The notes: generated by a model not told the origin, from the sequence alone. A DNA stretch of 64,000 bases from Arthrobacter beigongshangensis (GCF_016820585.1 NZ_JADHDX010000004.1:186001-250000), one strand, 5' to 3'. Shown: positions 53,357 through 63,296, counted from the stretch's first letter. Numbers and translations are program-made.

Positions 53357-54523
53357 ATGAAAGTCGTTATACTTGGTGCGGGTTTGATGGGGAAAGAGGC
53401 GGCGCGTGATCTGGTGAAAAGTGATGAGGTGACGAAGGTCTATTTAGCAGACTTGAATGTCAGGACGGCAGAGGATTTTGCAGAAGAACTAATGTCCGAC
53501 AAGCTCGATATTCTTCTTTTGGATGCGACAAATGATGTGCAATTGCGTGACGTTATGGCACTTGGCGATGTCGTTATCAATGCACTGTTTTATACATTCA
53601 ATGAAAAAGTAGCGCGACTGGCAGTGGATATAGGTGTCCATTCCATTGATCTTGGCGGTCATATTGGTGGCGCAACGGACGCAGTACTAGGTCTTGCGGA
53701 GCAGGCGGCAGCGAAGGGTGTAACAATCATCCCCGATTTAGGGGTAGCGCCAGGAATGATCAATATTCTAACGGGTTATGGGGCTGAAAAGCTCGATAAA
53801 GTCGAGTCGATTAAATTATATGTGGGTGGCATTCCAGTGAAACCGGAGCCCCCTCTTAATTATAATGTTGTTTTTTCATTGGAGGGCGTGTTTGATCATT
53901 ATACGGATTCCTCTCATGTTATTCGTGGCGGTCAGCTGTTGGAGGTCCCTTCCTTGTCCGAAATTGAACCAATTTTTTTTGATAAATATGGTGAGCTGGA
54001 GGCGTTCCATACATCAGGCGGTACTTCGACATTAACGAAATCCTTCCCGGATGTGGAGACGCTCGAATATAAGACGATTCGTTATAAAGGACACGCAGAA
54101 AAGTTTCAGTTGCTTGTCGATCTTGGATTATTGGCGCGTGATAGTGAGGTTGTTATTGCGGGGCAAACGGTCAAAGTGCGTGATGTGATGCGAGAGCATT
54201 TGTCGCCACAGCTACGACTTGGCGATAAGTCGGATGCTGTGCTACTGCGAGTCGTTGTCAGTGGTCAGAAGGGGGGCTCCCCTGTGACGTATGAATACGA
54301 TTTAATTACGGAAAAAGATACGACTGTCAATGAAACCGCGATGGCACGTGCGACAGCAAATACGGTTTCAATCGTTGCACAGATGATTGGAAACGGTGTG
54401 ATTACAAAGCGTGGGGTTCATCCGCCAGAAAGTATTGTACCAGGTGCGTTATATATGGAAGAATTGAAAAAGCGTGGCGTAGTCATTGTAGAAAAAGTGG
54501 AAACGAATAATGTCTCTGCTTGA
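53357..54523 (+). CDS. Lysine 6-dehydrogenase (saccharopine dehydrogenase family)
   Basis: A 388-residue NAD-dependent enzyme. The N-terminal Rossmann motif [13 protein letters not shown] starts at residue 7; further conserved blocks are [40 protein letters not shown] and [14 protein letters not shown]. These resemble from memory the Geobacillus lysine 6-dehydrogenase almost along the full length, unlike yeast-type saccharopine dehydrogenase. The reaction would be oxidative deamination of the lysine epsilon-amino group to 2-aminoadipate semialdehyde. It sits between the aldehyde dehydrogenase and an acyl-CoA dehydrogenase in one operon. Confidence 0.85.
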   Translation: MKVVILGAGLMGKEAARDLVKSDEVTKVYLADLNVRTAEDFAEELMSDKLDILLLDATNDVQLRDVMALGDVVINALFYTFNEKVARLAVDIGVHSIDLGGHIGGATDAVLGLAEQAAAKGVTIIPDLGVAPGMINILTGYGAEKLDKVESIKLYVGGIPVKPEPPLNYNVVFSLEGVFDHYTDSSHVIRGGQLLEVPSLSEIEPIFFDKYGELEAFHTSGGTSTLTKSFPDVETLEYKTIRYKGHAEKFQLLVDLGLLARDSEVVIAGQTVKVRDVMREHLSPQLRLGDKSDAVLLRVVVSGQKGGSPVTYEYDLITEKDTTVNETAMARATANTVSIVAQMIGNGVITKRGVHPPESIVPGALYMEELKKRGVVIVEKVETNNVSA

Positions 54524-54535
54524 GGGGGGAAAACA

Positions 54536-55726
54536 ATGGAGTTCGGATTCACAGAAGAACAGATCATGCTGAGGAAAACAGCCCGTCAGTTTGTAGATGA
54601 AGAAATTATGCCGCATATTCAGAGATGGGATGCGGAAGGTGGGTTTGACCCTGCCATTTGGAAAAAGCTTGCGGATCTTGGTTTCATGGGTGTTTGTGTA
54701 CCTGAACAATACGGTGGTAGTGGCATGGATTATAATTCGCTGGCCATTTTATGTGAGGAGTTAGAGCGTGGAGATACGGCGTTTCGGACTGCGGTATCCG
54801 TTCATATCGGGCTAAATTCGATGACGCTTATGCAGTGGGGGTCAGAAGCACAGAAACAGAAATACTTAATTCCACAGGCAAAGGGCGAGAAAATTGGCGC
54901 CTTTGGATTAACGGAACCGGGCGCAGGATCGGACGTTGCGGCGATGGCAACGACTGCTGTACGCGACGGAGATGAGTATGTGTTGAATGGTCAAAAAACA
55001 TGGATTTCTCTTTGTGATGTGGCCGATCATTTTCTTGTTTTTGCCTATACGGATAAAACGAAAAAACATCATGGCATTAGTGCATTCATTGTGGAGCGAA
55101 CGATGCCGGGCTTTTCATCAAAAGCGATTAAGGGCAAGTATGGCATTCGTGCGGGCAACACGGGCGAGCTGTTTTTTGAAGATATGCGTGTGCCGGCTGC
55201 GAATTTGTTAGGTGCAGAAGGGGAAGGCTTTAAAATTGCGATGGCGGCACTTGATAACGGTCGCTTCACGGTTGCTGCGGGTGCAGTCGGACTCATTATG
55301 GGCTGTCTTGAAGAAAGTGTGAAATACTGTCATGCACGCGAAACATTCGGTAAATCGATTGGTAGACATCAGCTTGTTCAGCAAATGATTGCTAACATGG
55401 AAGCTGGTTATCAAATGAGCCGTTTGCTTGTCTACAGGGCTGGCGACATGAAAAATAAAGGATTGCGCAATACGCGCGAGACGTCACTGGCCAAATGGCA
55501 GGCTTGTGACTTTGCTAATAAAGCAGCAGACGATGCCTTCCAAATTCACGGTGCTTACGGTTATTCTGATGACTATCCAGTTGCCAGGTTTTTGCGCAAT
55601 TCGAAAGCACCCGTTATTTACGAAGGAACGCGTGAGATTCATACGATTATGCAGGCGGAGTATGTGCTTGGGTATCGAGAGGATAAGAAGTTGAGTAATA
55701 TGTTGCCGGAATGGCCGTTTGAGTGA
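54536..55726 (+). CDS. Acyl-CoA dehydrogenase, glutaryl-CoA-dehydrogenase-like
   Basis: FAD enzyme of 396 residues. It has the ACAD signatures GAFGLTEPGAGSD near 122 and catalytic Glu363 in YEGTREIHTIM. Residue Arg84 in DTAFRTAVSV aligns with the carboxylate-binding Arg of glutaryl-CoA dehydrogenase (DSGYRSAMSV in the human enzyme), which suits a dicarboxylyl-CoA substrate. Placement 12 bp after lysine 6-dehydrogenase agrees: lysine catabolism through 2-oxoadipate ends in glutaryl-CoA. The specificity remains an inference. RBS GGGGGG before ATG 54536. Confidence 0.82.
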   Translation: MEFGFTEEQIMLRKTARQFVDEEIMPHIQRWDAEGGFDPAIWKKLADLGFMGVCVPEQYGGSGMDYNSLAILCEELERGDTAFRTAVSVHIGLNSMTLMQWGSEAQKQKYLIPQAKGEKIGAFGLTEPGAGSDVAAMATTAVRDGDEYVLNGQKTWISLCDVADHFLVFAYTDKTKKHHGISAFIVERTMPGFSSKAIKGKYGIRAGNTGELFFEDMRVPAANLLGAEGEGFKIAMAALDNGRFTVAAGAVGLIMGCLEESVKYCHARETFGKSIGRHQLVQQMIANMEAGYQMSRLLVYRAGDMKNKGLRNTRETSLAKWQACDFANKAADDAFQIHGAYGYSDDYPVARFLRNSKAPVIYEGTREIHTIMQAEYVLGYREDKKLSNMLPEWPFE

Positions 55727-55734
55727 GTATGATG

Positions 55735-55763
55735 CCCTGATGGATGCTTCTATCGGGGTTTTT
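55735..55763 (+). terminator. Terminator of the lysine-degradation operon
   Basis: CCCTGAT / ATCGGGG stem with TTTTTC after it. Confidence 0.75.
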
Positions 55764-55887
55764 CTTTGTGAAAGGATGTAACAAAGGTTCTGATTCACCA
55801 ATGGTTTTTAGAAACATCCAATTGAATCTTTCTTTACATGCCAACGTATGTATAGTCAGTATGATTTAACTGAAAGGGGAGAGTTAG

Positions 55888-56586
55888 ATGGGCAAGTATA
55901 CGATTAGTGAATTCATTAAACAGACAAAACAGGATGAGCAGGTGAGGGAGAATTTTGATCTTGAAACACCGCGTATTTTGGAGGTCAATTTAACGGACCT
56001 TGTGTGGGCTAAAACGGGCTCTATGATTTCCTATACAGGGCAAATTAAATTTGAGCGTGAGAAAATGCTGGAGCATGGCGTGGGGATGATGTTCAAAAAA
56101 GCCTTTACAGGTGAAGGCACTTCATTGATGAAGGCAACGGGAAATGGGCGTCTGTACTTGGCGGATCAGGGTAAAAAGATCACTATTTTTGACTTGAATA
56201 ATGAGTCAATTACAGTCAATGGAAATGACCTTCTGGCATTCGAACCAAGTATTGATTGGGATATTAAACTCATGCGTAAAGTAGCGGGAATGATGTCAGG
56301 TGGATTATTTAACGTGACGTTACAGGGCAAAGGGAAGGTTGCTATTACGACTCATTTTGAGCCATTAACATTACTTGTTCGTCCGGGAGAGTCTGTCATT
56401 ACTGATCCCAATGCAACAGTTGCTTGGTCAGGTCATTTGACACCGGAATTCCGCACAGATGTTAGTTTTCGGACATTCATTGGCCGAGGGAGTGGGGAAT
56501 CGATTCAAATGGAATTTAAAGGTGAAGGTTTCGTCATTATTCAACCGTTTGAAGAAGTGTATATGACTGGCAATAGTTCTTCCTAA
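55888..56586 (+). CDS. AIM24 family protein, second paralogue
   Basis: A 232-residue beta-rich protein of the AIM24 family (LVWAKTGSMISYTGQIKFER near 43, GLFNVTLQGKGKVAITTHFE near 145, and a C-terminal GFVIIQPFEEV). Distantly related to the product at 48204. ATG 55888 follows AAAGGGGAG. No functional link with the neighbouring metabolic genes is apparent. Confidence 0.85.
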   Translation: MGKYTISEFIKQTKQDEQVRENFDLETPRILEVNLTDLVWAKTGSMISYTGQIKFEREKMLEHGVGMMFKKAFTGEGTSLMKATGNGRLYLADQGKKITIFDLNNESITVNGNDLLAFEPSIDWDIKLMRKVAGMMSGGLFNVTLQGKGKVAITTHFEPLTLLVRPGESVITDPNATVAWSGHLTPEFRTDVSFRTFIGRGSGESIQMEFKGEGFVIIQPFEEVYMTGNSSS

Positions 56587-56707
56587 GAGGAGCAAGGGCG
56601 GCTTCAATGGAATCATTCTGGATGCCCTATACTTTTTAACATTAATCAATCAATTTGTGATAAACTATTCCATAAAACAATTTTCCACACACAAGGAGTG
56701 TTTTTCA

Positions 56708-57871
56708 TTGAAGATTGAACCATCGTTAAAAATGTCCATCTTTGAACCGGCTATTTTTGGTGATTTAAAAGCGGCTGCTGAAGCGAAAAAAGCGACTGGC
56801 GCTGAAGTGGTTGATTTAAGCTTGGGAAGTCCAGATCTTCCACCGGATGAAAAGGTGAGGCAGGCTTTATCCGAACAAAGCGCCTTGGCGACTACATATG
56901 GCTATACACTCAGCGGCACAAAACGTTTTAATGAGGCTGTGGCGAATTATTATCAACGGCGCTCAGGTGTTACACTCAACCCAGATACTGAAATCATTCA
57001 AACAATGGGGTCGCAAGAAGGACTTGTCCATTTACCTTTTGCTCTTTGTAATGAAGGAGATATCGTACTGACAACAAATCCAGCCTACGTCGCATACGAT
57101 GCAGGCATTAAACTCGCAGGTGCTGTTCCTTATTATATGCCGTTGCGTGCGGAAAACGGATTTTTACCTAATTTAGATGACATACCGGAAGACATTGCAC
57201 GAAAAGCGAAATTGCTCATTTTGAATTTGCCGGGCAATCCTGTTCCCGCTTTACCGGATGCAACGTTTTTTGATAAAGTCGTTGCATTTGCGAAGGAGTA
57301 TAATGTTCCTGTCCTCCATGACGCAGCTTATTCGGAATATTACTTTACAGGTGATTCTCCAAGTAGTTTCCTTTCGACACCGGGGGCAATGGAAGTCGGC
57401 ATGGAAATCAATTCTTTGTCAAAAAGCTTTAGCCTAGCGGGTGCTCGCATCGCTTATATTGTTGGGAATGCAGAGATGATTAGTATTATTAGGCAGCTGA
57501 AATCGAATTTGGATTACGGTATATTTGGACCGATTCAAGAAGCGGCGGCAACTGCGTTAGACCATGCAGAAGAAATTACAGATCGTTTGCGCAAGGAGTT
57601 TTCTCAGCGTCATAAGGTATTGATGAACGGGTTAGCCGAAATTGGCTGGTCCGTAACGCCTTCGAATGGGGGCATGTTCGTCTGGGCAAAATATCCGTTT
57701 GAGTTGGATGATAAAGAATTTGTTTTCAAAGCTATCGAACAATGTGGTGTTGTCATGGTTCCGGGAAGTATCTTTGGCACGGAAGGTGCTGGATTCGTGC
57801 GTTTAGCGCTTGTGCAAAAAGTTGAAGAACTGGAAAAAGCAGTTGCTCAATTGAGCACGCTAGATATGTAA
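56708..57871 (+). CDS. Class I/II PLP-dependent aminotransferase
   Basis: Fold-type I aminotransferase of 387 residues. The PLP-binding lysine is Lys239 in NSLSKSFSLAGARI; other motifs are LSLGSPDLPP near 36, YGYTLSGTKRF, and LNLPGNPVPA with the PLP-contacting Asn. TTG 56708 with AAGGAG upstream is the start; the open frame 51 bp further up has no site. It may act on 2-aminoadipate as the missing transaminase of the lysine pathway next door, but family members also act on aspartate, alanine, or diaminopimelate precursors, so this is tentative. Confidence 0.85.
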   Translation: MKIEPSLKMSIFEPAIFGDLKAAAEAKKATGAEVVDLSLGSPDLPPDEKVRQALSEQSALATTYGYTLSGTKRFNEAVANYYQRRSGVTLNPDTEIIQTMGSQEGLVHLPFALCNEGDIVLTTNPAYVAYDAGIKLAGAVPYYMPLRAENGFLPNLDDIPEDIARKAKLLILNLPGNPVPALPDATFFDKVVAFAKEYNVPVLHDAAYSEYYFTGDSPSSFLSTPGAMEVGMEINSLSKSFSLAGARIAYIVGNAEMISIIRQLKSNLDYGIFGPIQEAAATALDHAEEITDRLRKEFSQRHKVLMNGLAEIGWSVTPSNGGMFVWAKYPFELDDKEFVFKAIEQCGVVMVPGSIFGTEGAGFVRLALVQKVEELEKAVAQLSTLDM

Positions 57872-57883
57872 GTAATGAAGTGA

Positions 57884-57928
57884 AAAAAGGCAGAAAGGAT
57901 AGTCTTAACAGTCCTTTCTGCCCTTTTT
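57884..57928. terminator. Bidirectional terminator between aminotransferase and MerR genes
   Basis: GGCAGAAAGGA (57889-57899) / TCCTTTCTGCC (57912-57922) perfect stem with A and T runs outside. Confidence 0.88.
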
Positions 57929-57953
57929 ATTCGTCAATAGCAACAAATATCTG

Positions 57954-58652
57954 TCAGTCGAGTAACCCAGATAATTTGCACACGGTGTATAAGTGATGAA
58001 CACCCCGAAATTGATTGCTATTGAGCTGGTTCAAATAATGAAGGGAATCCTGTGCAACTTTTCTCGCATTTTCAACGTTATGATGATCTAATTCTATCAG
58101 TACTTCTTTAATGGTATCGAGAGAATAATCTGCTGAACGAAGTGTACGTATCATCAAAACTTTACGGACAAGGGAGCGGTTAAATTTTCGATAGCCGTTA
58201 TCTGAATCTCGTTCAGGCGACAGTAACCCCATCATCTCCCAGTGGCGAATAGCAGAGCTTGGAATATCTGTTTCGATGGATACTTCGCCGATTGTCATCC
58301 ACTTTCTTTTGCGGCTATTGTCCAACTCCTCAAGCTCTTCTGTCTCAAGAATTCGAATGGTTTTCTCAGCGGTCTTTTTGTCATAGTGAAGGGAAGATTG
58401 AGCTTCGTTTACGAGCCAAAGTGCATCGTCCACTTCCTTCACGAGAACCTTTTTCAATGCCTTTGAGGTTAATTCGAAGCCAAACCCGGGCGCCATAGCA
58501 CGAATACATTCGAAATACGCCAAATGTAGCTCTGTGTACATTCGATAACCATTCTGCGCGCGCTCAACGGGTGGGATGATTCCCCAACTTTCATAATGTC
58601 GTAATGCACTTGTACTAATATTGAGTTTTCTTGCGATTTCGATAGGCTTCAT
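57954..58652 (-). CDS. MerR-family regulator with two tandem DNA-binding domains
   Basis: A 232-residue protein with two complete MerR winged-helix domains. The first is residues 1 to about 70 (IEIARKLNISTSALRHYESW, then NGYRMYTELHL). The second is about 116-190 (MTIGEVSIETDIPSSAIRHW, then NGYRKFNRSLVRK). A helical stretch separates them, and no effector domain follows. Normal MerR proteins have one such domain and dimerise. It is divergent from an ABC exporter and is the obvious candidate to regulate it. Confidence 0.9.
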   Translation of the reverse strand: MKPIEIARKLNISTSALRHYESWGIIPPVERAQNGYRMYTELHLAYFECIRAMAPGFGFELTSKALKKVLVKEVDDALWLVNEAQSSLHYDKKTAEKTIRILETEELEELDNSRKRKWMTIGEVSIETDIPSSAIRHWEMMGLLSPERDSDNGYRKFNRSLVRKVLMIRTLRSADYSLDTIKEVLIELDHHNVENARKVAQDSLHYLNQLNSNQFRGVHHLYTVCKLSGLLD

Positions 58653-58856
58653 TTTGCAGGCTCCTTTGGATGAAAAGCTTGTAGAAAAAGCTTAAACTAC
58701 CATGACGGATTAATCCAATAAAATGGTGCTTTAATGAATTGAACCTTGCTGTTTGCATCTATGTTGTAAGATGGGGATATAGGTTGATTGGTGAAAGGGT
58801 TGTATTGTATACTTACCTCCCACTAAAAAAGAGTCAATAGACTGGAGTTGTACATA

Positions 58857-60590
58857 ATGGACAAGAAACAAGTCAGCTTAAAGCCGTTTTTCTCTCTTAT
58901 TTTATCCACAGGGATCCCGAAGCTTGCTCTAGCTGTCGGTTTAACAGCAGGTGTACTGACAACGTTAGCAGGTCTGGTCGTACCGTTGTTAACGAAAAAT
59001 CTAGTAGATGGTTTTTCGGTAGCATCACTAAGTGTACCGATTATGATTGCGATTGGGGTAGCATTTATTCTCCAGGCAGTGATAGACGGGGTATCTATTT
59101 ATTTACTCAGCTATGTAGGGCAAAAAGTAGTAGCTAGTTTGCGTGAAAAAATGTGGACGAAGCTCATTCGTTTGCCTGTTAGCCATTTCGATAAAGAATC
59201 GAGCGGTGAAACGGTGAGTCGTGTTGTCAATGACACGGGAATCGTTAAAGAATTAATTACGCAACATTTTCCGCAATTCATTACCGGTATCATCTCAATC
59301 ATTGGTGCAGTCATTATTTTACTCGTGATGGACTGGAAGATGACACTTATTATGTTAATTTCGGTGCCGATTACAGTTGCCATCATGGTTCCATTGGGCG
59401 CTAGAATGGCAAAAATCTCTCGCGGCTTGCAGGATGAAACAGCTGTATTTACAGGTCACATTCAACAAACACTTGGTGAAATTCGTTTAATGAAAGCTTC
59501 TAATGCGGAATTGAATGAAGAGGCGAGTGGCAAAGCCGGAATTCAAAAATTATTCAAATTTGGTTTGAAGGAAGCACGTATTTTTGCATTGATTGCTCCT
59601 TTTATGTATTTGGTTGTCATGGTCGTGATTGTCATGATTATCGGCTACGGGGGGATGCGTGTGGCAAGTGGCACGATGTCAACAGGTGAACTTGTTGCCT
59701 TCCTACTCTATCTATTCCAAATTATTTTCCCGATTACATCCTTTGCGATGTTCTTTACCCAGCTACAAAAAGCGAAAGGTGCAACAGAGCGTATTATCGA
59801 CATTTTAGAGCTGCCATTGGAAGAAGGGCAGGATGGTTTGGCGATGGATATTGCGGGCAAACCCGTTCAAGTTGTGGATGTATCATTTGCTTATGAGGAA
59901 GATGAGCCGGTTATCGGTAATGTGTCCTTCGAAGCACAGCCTGGCGAAATGATTGCTTTTGCTGGGCCGAGTGGCGGAGGGAAAACGACGATGTTCGGCT
60001 TGCTTGAGCGTTTCTATGAACCAACAGCTGGTGAAATCCGGATTGGCGATACACCTATCAAAGAATTGTCGATGGCATCATGGCGTAGTCAAATCGGTTA
60101 TGTTTCACAAGAAAGTGCCATGATGGCTGGGACGATTCGTGAAAACTTATGCTACGGTTTAGAGGACGGCGCAAGTATTTCGGATGAACGGCTGTGGGAA
60201 GTGACTGAAATGGCCTATGCTGATGAATTTATTAAGAGCTTTACGAAAGGTTTGGACACTGAAGTTGGCGAGCGTGGTGTAAAACTTTCGGGTGGGCAAA
60301 GGCAACGTATCGCTATTGCACGAGCTTTTTTACGGGACCCGAAAATATTAATGATGGACGAAGCAACCGCCAGTCTCGACAGCCAATCAGAGGGCGTTGT
60401 CCAAGATGCGCTGACACGCTTAATGGAAGGGCGCACTACATTTGTCATTGCCCATAGGCTATCAACAATTGTCGATGCGGATAAAATTATTTTCATCGAG
60501 AACGGGCAAGTGACAGGTAGTGGAACACATCAGGAATTGACACAATCACATGCGTTGTATCGCGAGTTTGCAGAGCAGCAATTGGCGTAG
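58857..60590 (+). CDS. ABC multidrug exporter (half-transporter, BmrA/LmrA-like)
   Basis: Half-transporter of 577 residues: six helices in residues 20-310 and a nucleotide-binding domain with Walker A GPSGGGKTT near 369, signature LSGGQRQR near 477 and Walker B ILMMDEATASLD near 497. It works as a homodimer exporting lipophilic drugs or lipids. ATG 58857 has GGAG nine bases upstream; TTG 58848 is less likely. The divergent tandem-MerR gene is the likely regulator. Confidence 0.92.
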   Translation: MDKKQVSLKPFFSLILSTGIPKLALAVGLTAGVLTTLAGLVVPLLTKNLVDGFSVASLSVPIMIAIGVAFILQAVIDGVSIYLLSYVGQKVVASLREKMWTKLIRLPVSHFDKESSGETVSRVVNDTGIVKELITQHFPQFITGIISIIGAVIILLVMDWKMTLIMLISVPITVAIMVPLGARMAKISRGLQDETAVFTGHIQQTLGEIRLMKASNAELNEEASGKAGIQKLFKFGLKEARIFALIAPFMYLVVMVVIVMIIGYGGMRVASGTMSTGELVAFLLYLFQIIFPITSFAMFFTQLQKAKGATERIIDILELPLEEGQDGLAMDIAGKPVQVVDVSFAYEEDEPVIGNVSFEAQPGEMIAFAGPSGGGKTTMFGLLERFYEPTAGEIRIGDTPIKELSMASWRSQIGYVSQESAMMAGTIRENLCYGLEDGASISDERLWEVTEMAYADEFIKSFTKGLDTEVGERGVKLSGGQRQRIAIARAFLRDPKILMMDEATASLDSQSEGVVQDALTRLMEGRTTFVIAHRLSTIVDADKIIFIENGQVTGSGTHQELTQSHALYREFAEQQLA

Positions 60591-60596
60591 GAATTG

Positions 60597-60637
60597 AAAA
60601 GAGTGCTGAATCATTACGATTCGGCACTCTTTTTTTG
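60597..60637. terminator. Bidirectional terminator between ABC exporter and uvrA-like genes
   Basis: AAAGAGTGC-TGAATC / GATTCG-GCACTCTTT stem with seven Ts. Confidence 0.88.
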
Positions 60638-60643
60638 ATTATA

Positions 60644-63106
60644 TCAAACCTGCAAATAAGCCCCTGTGAAGGAGTTTTCATTTGCTGCAATTTCTTCCGG
60701 TGTCCCTTCAGCAACAACCGTCCCGCCAGCTGCTCCACCCTCAGGCCCAATATCAATGACCCAATCGGAATCTAGGATAATATCACTGTTATGCTCGACG
60801 ACAATGACGGTATTGCCAGCATCGACGAGTTTATTTAATAGGACTAAAAGTTTTTTCACGTCAATTGGATGCAACCCGGTGGATGGCTCGTCCAATATGT
60901 AAAGCGTGTGCCCTGTCGCAGGCTTACTTAATTCACGAGCTAATTTCAGCCGTTGTCCTTCGCCACCAGATAGTGTTGTAACGGATTGTCCCCATTGCAA
61001 GTAGCCAAGCCCGACATCGGACAATAGCTCGATAATCGTTGCAATCTTTTTATTCTCTTGGAATAAAGGTAAGCTTTCCTCGATGCTTAAGTCAAGAATA
61101 CTCGAGATGGTATAGCCTTTGTACGTCACTTCTAACACTTCGTCTTTGAAGCGTTTACCATGACAAACAGGGCAGGGGACTTCTAGGTCGGGCAGGAAAT
61201 GCATATTGACTAGCACATGTCCGAGTCCCTCGCATGTTTCACAGCGTCCACCGGCCGTGTTGAAGGAGAAGTGTTTGGATGTTAATTTATTGTTCTTCGC
61301 TTGCGGTAACTTGGCAAATAAGTTGCGTAGCAGCGTAAAGACTTCGGTGTACGTTCCGATATTGGAGCGCTTCATGCGTCCCATTGGAGATTGTCCCACT
61401 GTAATCATTTTCGTAATGGCTTCAAATCCTGTAATGCTATCACAGCCTTCAATATGTTTTACATCTGCTTCACCAGAAGATAGTACGTCGAATAGCAGCG
61501 TAGATTTACCAGATCCCGACACACCTGTTACGGTAATAAAACACCCGAGTGGAAATGACACAGTAATATTTTTCAGATTATGTTTGTGAGCATTATGAAC
61601 GGTTAACTGTTGTCCCGTCCCTCTCCTACGATTTTTAATGATTGCTGAATCTTCACGTAAAAATGCGCCTGTTATAGAATCAGACTGCTCTTTTAATTCA
61701 TCTAGTAGACCTTGCCCGACAACTTGTCCACCTAATCGGCCCGCACCTGGCCCCATATCAATAACGTGGTCGGCCTCTTGCATAACGGCAACATCATGTT
61801 CAATCACGAGCACGGTATTATCTAAATCACGAAGTTGTTTCATTACTTTAATCAAACCTTGCGTATCTTTTGGATGTAAGCCTGTCGTAGGTTCGTCGAG
61901 AATATAGAGAACACCCGTCAGTCCGGAGCCAAGAATCGAAGCTAATCGTAGGCGTTGGGATTCACCGCCAGATAATGTAATCGCTTGTCGATCGAGTGAC
62001 AAATAGCCAAGACCCACGTCGATGATACGCTGCAATTTGATCGTTAAATCATGGAGGAAAGTTTCGACGAGTGGTCTACTATCAGCTGTCAGCTCGTGGT
62101 CCACCTTGTGAAGCCATGTCAGCATGTCTTCAAGGGCATACTGTGACACATCAGAAATGGAAACACCGGATACTAAAACTTGTCGGCTTACGGTTTTTAA
62201 TCGTTTACCAAGGCAATCGGGGCAAGTGTGCTCGTAGAAAAACTCGGCTTCTCCTGAATTACCCTCTTTCTCCTTATATCTTCTCCACATGCCCGTAATA
62301 ACGCCCTCGAATTTTCCTTTACTGACGCTTTTAGGTGGTTTGACATCTGGGAAGTGTGCAGCGAAGACGTCGCTTTCAGCTCCGTAATACAACAAATCAC
62401 GCTGGATGGCTGTGTACTCTTTTAAAGGAGTTTGAATGTCGTAGTTAAAGCCATAATGCTTAGCGGCAGCCTCTAGTATATTACCTTGGTACGTGTTGTA
62501 CGCCTCGAACCAAAATGTCACAGCGCCATCCATGATGCTAAGTTCTTCATTAAAGACCGCTTCCATGTTGATATCCGCAACCGTCCCCATACCATCGCAT
62601 GTCCCGCAAGCTCCTTCAGGTGTATTGAATGAAAAATGTGAGCGCATTAGTTTCAGTTGTCGATGTCCACAGCTTGGGCAATCGATAAACTGATCATAGC
62701 TTCCCTCATTCGTGATCACTTCGTTGGTTGGCGGAATGATGGCTAAACAGTGCTCACATGGACGCTCACCTATTTTTTCATAGACAAGTCGCAAAAAGGT
62801 ATACATATCAGTGACGGTTCCAACTGTTGAACGAGGATTGCGATTCGTGACGTGTTGTCCAATACTAATAGATGGGGAAAGTCCGATGATGGAATCTACG
62901 TTGGGTTTGCTGATGGCATCTGTCACTAAGCCGCTCGATTCCATGTATTGGCGCTGGCATTCCCGTTGTAAAATGTCCATTGCAAGTGTAGATTTACCCG
63001 AGCCTGACGGACCCGTTAATACTACAAATTGATGCTTCGGAATAGCTAGTGAGATATTTTTTAGGTTATGCTCGCGTGCGCCGTTAATAAGAATATGATT
63101 GTTCAA
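60644..63106 (-). CDS. UvrA-family ATPase (excinuclease UvrA paralogue)
   Basis: An 820-residue double ABC protein of the UvrA family: Walker A motifs GPSGSGKST (about 32) and GVSGSGKST (about 527), signatures LSGGESQRL (about 377) and LSGGEGQRL (about 714). Zinc-type cysteine pairs CEHC, CPSC, CGTC, CPDC, and in the second half CETC and CPVC are present. It is about 130 residues shorter than housekeeping UvrA and begins at once with the first ATPase domain, like the UvrA2/DrrC-type paralogues linked to tolerance of DNA-binding drugs. TTG 63106 has GGAGTG upstream; the 165 bp further open frame includes the promoter. Confidence 0.88.
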   Translation of the reverse strand: MNNHILINGAREHNLKNISLAIPKHQFVVLTGPSGSGKSTLAMDILQRECQRQYMESSGLVTDAISKPNVDSIIGLSPSISIGQHVTNRNPRSTVGTVTDMYTFLRLVYEKIGERPCEHCLAIIPPTNEVITNEGSYDQFIDCPSCGHRQLKLMRSHFSFNTPEGACGTCDGMGTVADINMEAVFNEELSIMDGAVTFWFEAYNTYQGNILEAAAKHYGFNYDIQTPLKEYTAIQRDLLYYGAESDVFAAHFPDVKPPKSVSKGKFEGVITGMWRRYKEKEGNSGEAEFFYEHTCPDCLGKRLKTVSRQVLVSGVSISDVSQYALEDMLTWLHKVDHELTADSRPLVETFLHDLTIKLQRIIDVGLGYLSLDRQAITLSGGESQRLRLASILGSGLTGVLYILDEPTTGLHPKDTQGLIKVMKQLRDLDNTVLVIEHDVAVMQEADHVIDMGPGAGRLGGQVVGQGLLDELKEQSDSITGAFLREDSAIIKNRRRGTGQQLTVHNAHKHNLKNITVSFPLGCFITVTGVSGSGKSTLLFDVLSSGEADVKHIEGCDSITGFEAITKMITVGQSPMGRMKRSNIGTYTEVFTLLRNLFAKLPQAKNNKLTSKHFSFNTAGGRCETCEGLGHVLVNMHFLPDLEVPCPVCHGKRFKDEVLEVTYKGYTISSILDLSIEESLPLFQENKKIATIIELLSDVGLGYLQWGQSVTTLSGGEGQRLKLARELSKPATGHTLYILDEPSTGLHPIDVKKLLVLLNKLVDAGNTVIVVEHNSDIILDSDWVIDIGPEGGAAGGTVVAEGTPEEIAANENSFTGAYLQV

Positions 63107-63250
63107 AATAAAAATCACTCCAATTCTTTTGATACCATTAGTATAATACATGAATGCAAATGATAAGGTTGTGCAAATGGTATACGACATTACTGCGTTC
63201 GTTGACGAAAAGTCCGTCAAGGGGCTTGAATGTTTTCTTGTAGGATATCT

Positions 63251-63296
63251 AGTGAAAAGTTGTTGCGACAATCATTTTGTGTTAAACTATTCTCAC
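63251..63296 (+). promoter_or_regulatory. Promoter for the leader ORF and ABC-F gene
   Basis: TTGTTG (about 63259-63264) and TAAACT (about 63282-63287) 17 bp apart, upstream of the leader ORF at 63320. Confidence 0.45.

Noticed and set aside
58653-58856. MerR-type promoter with a 19-20-bp spacer before the ABC exporter
   Set aside because: TTGAAC at 58739 and nearby -10 candidates do not give a clean 19-20-bp spacing or an obvious dyad, so I do not claim it.
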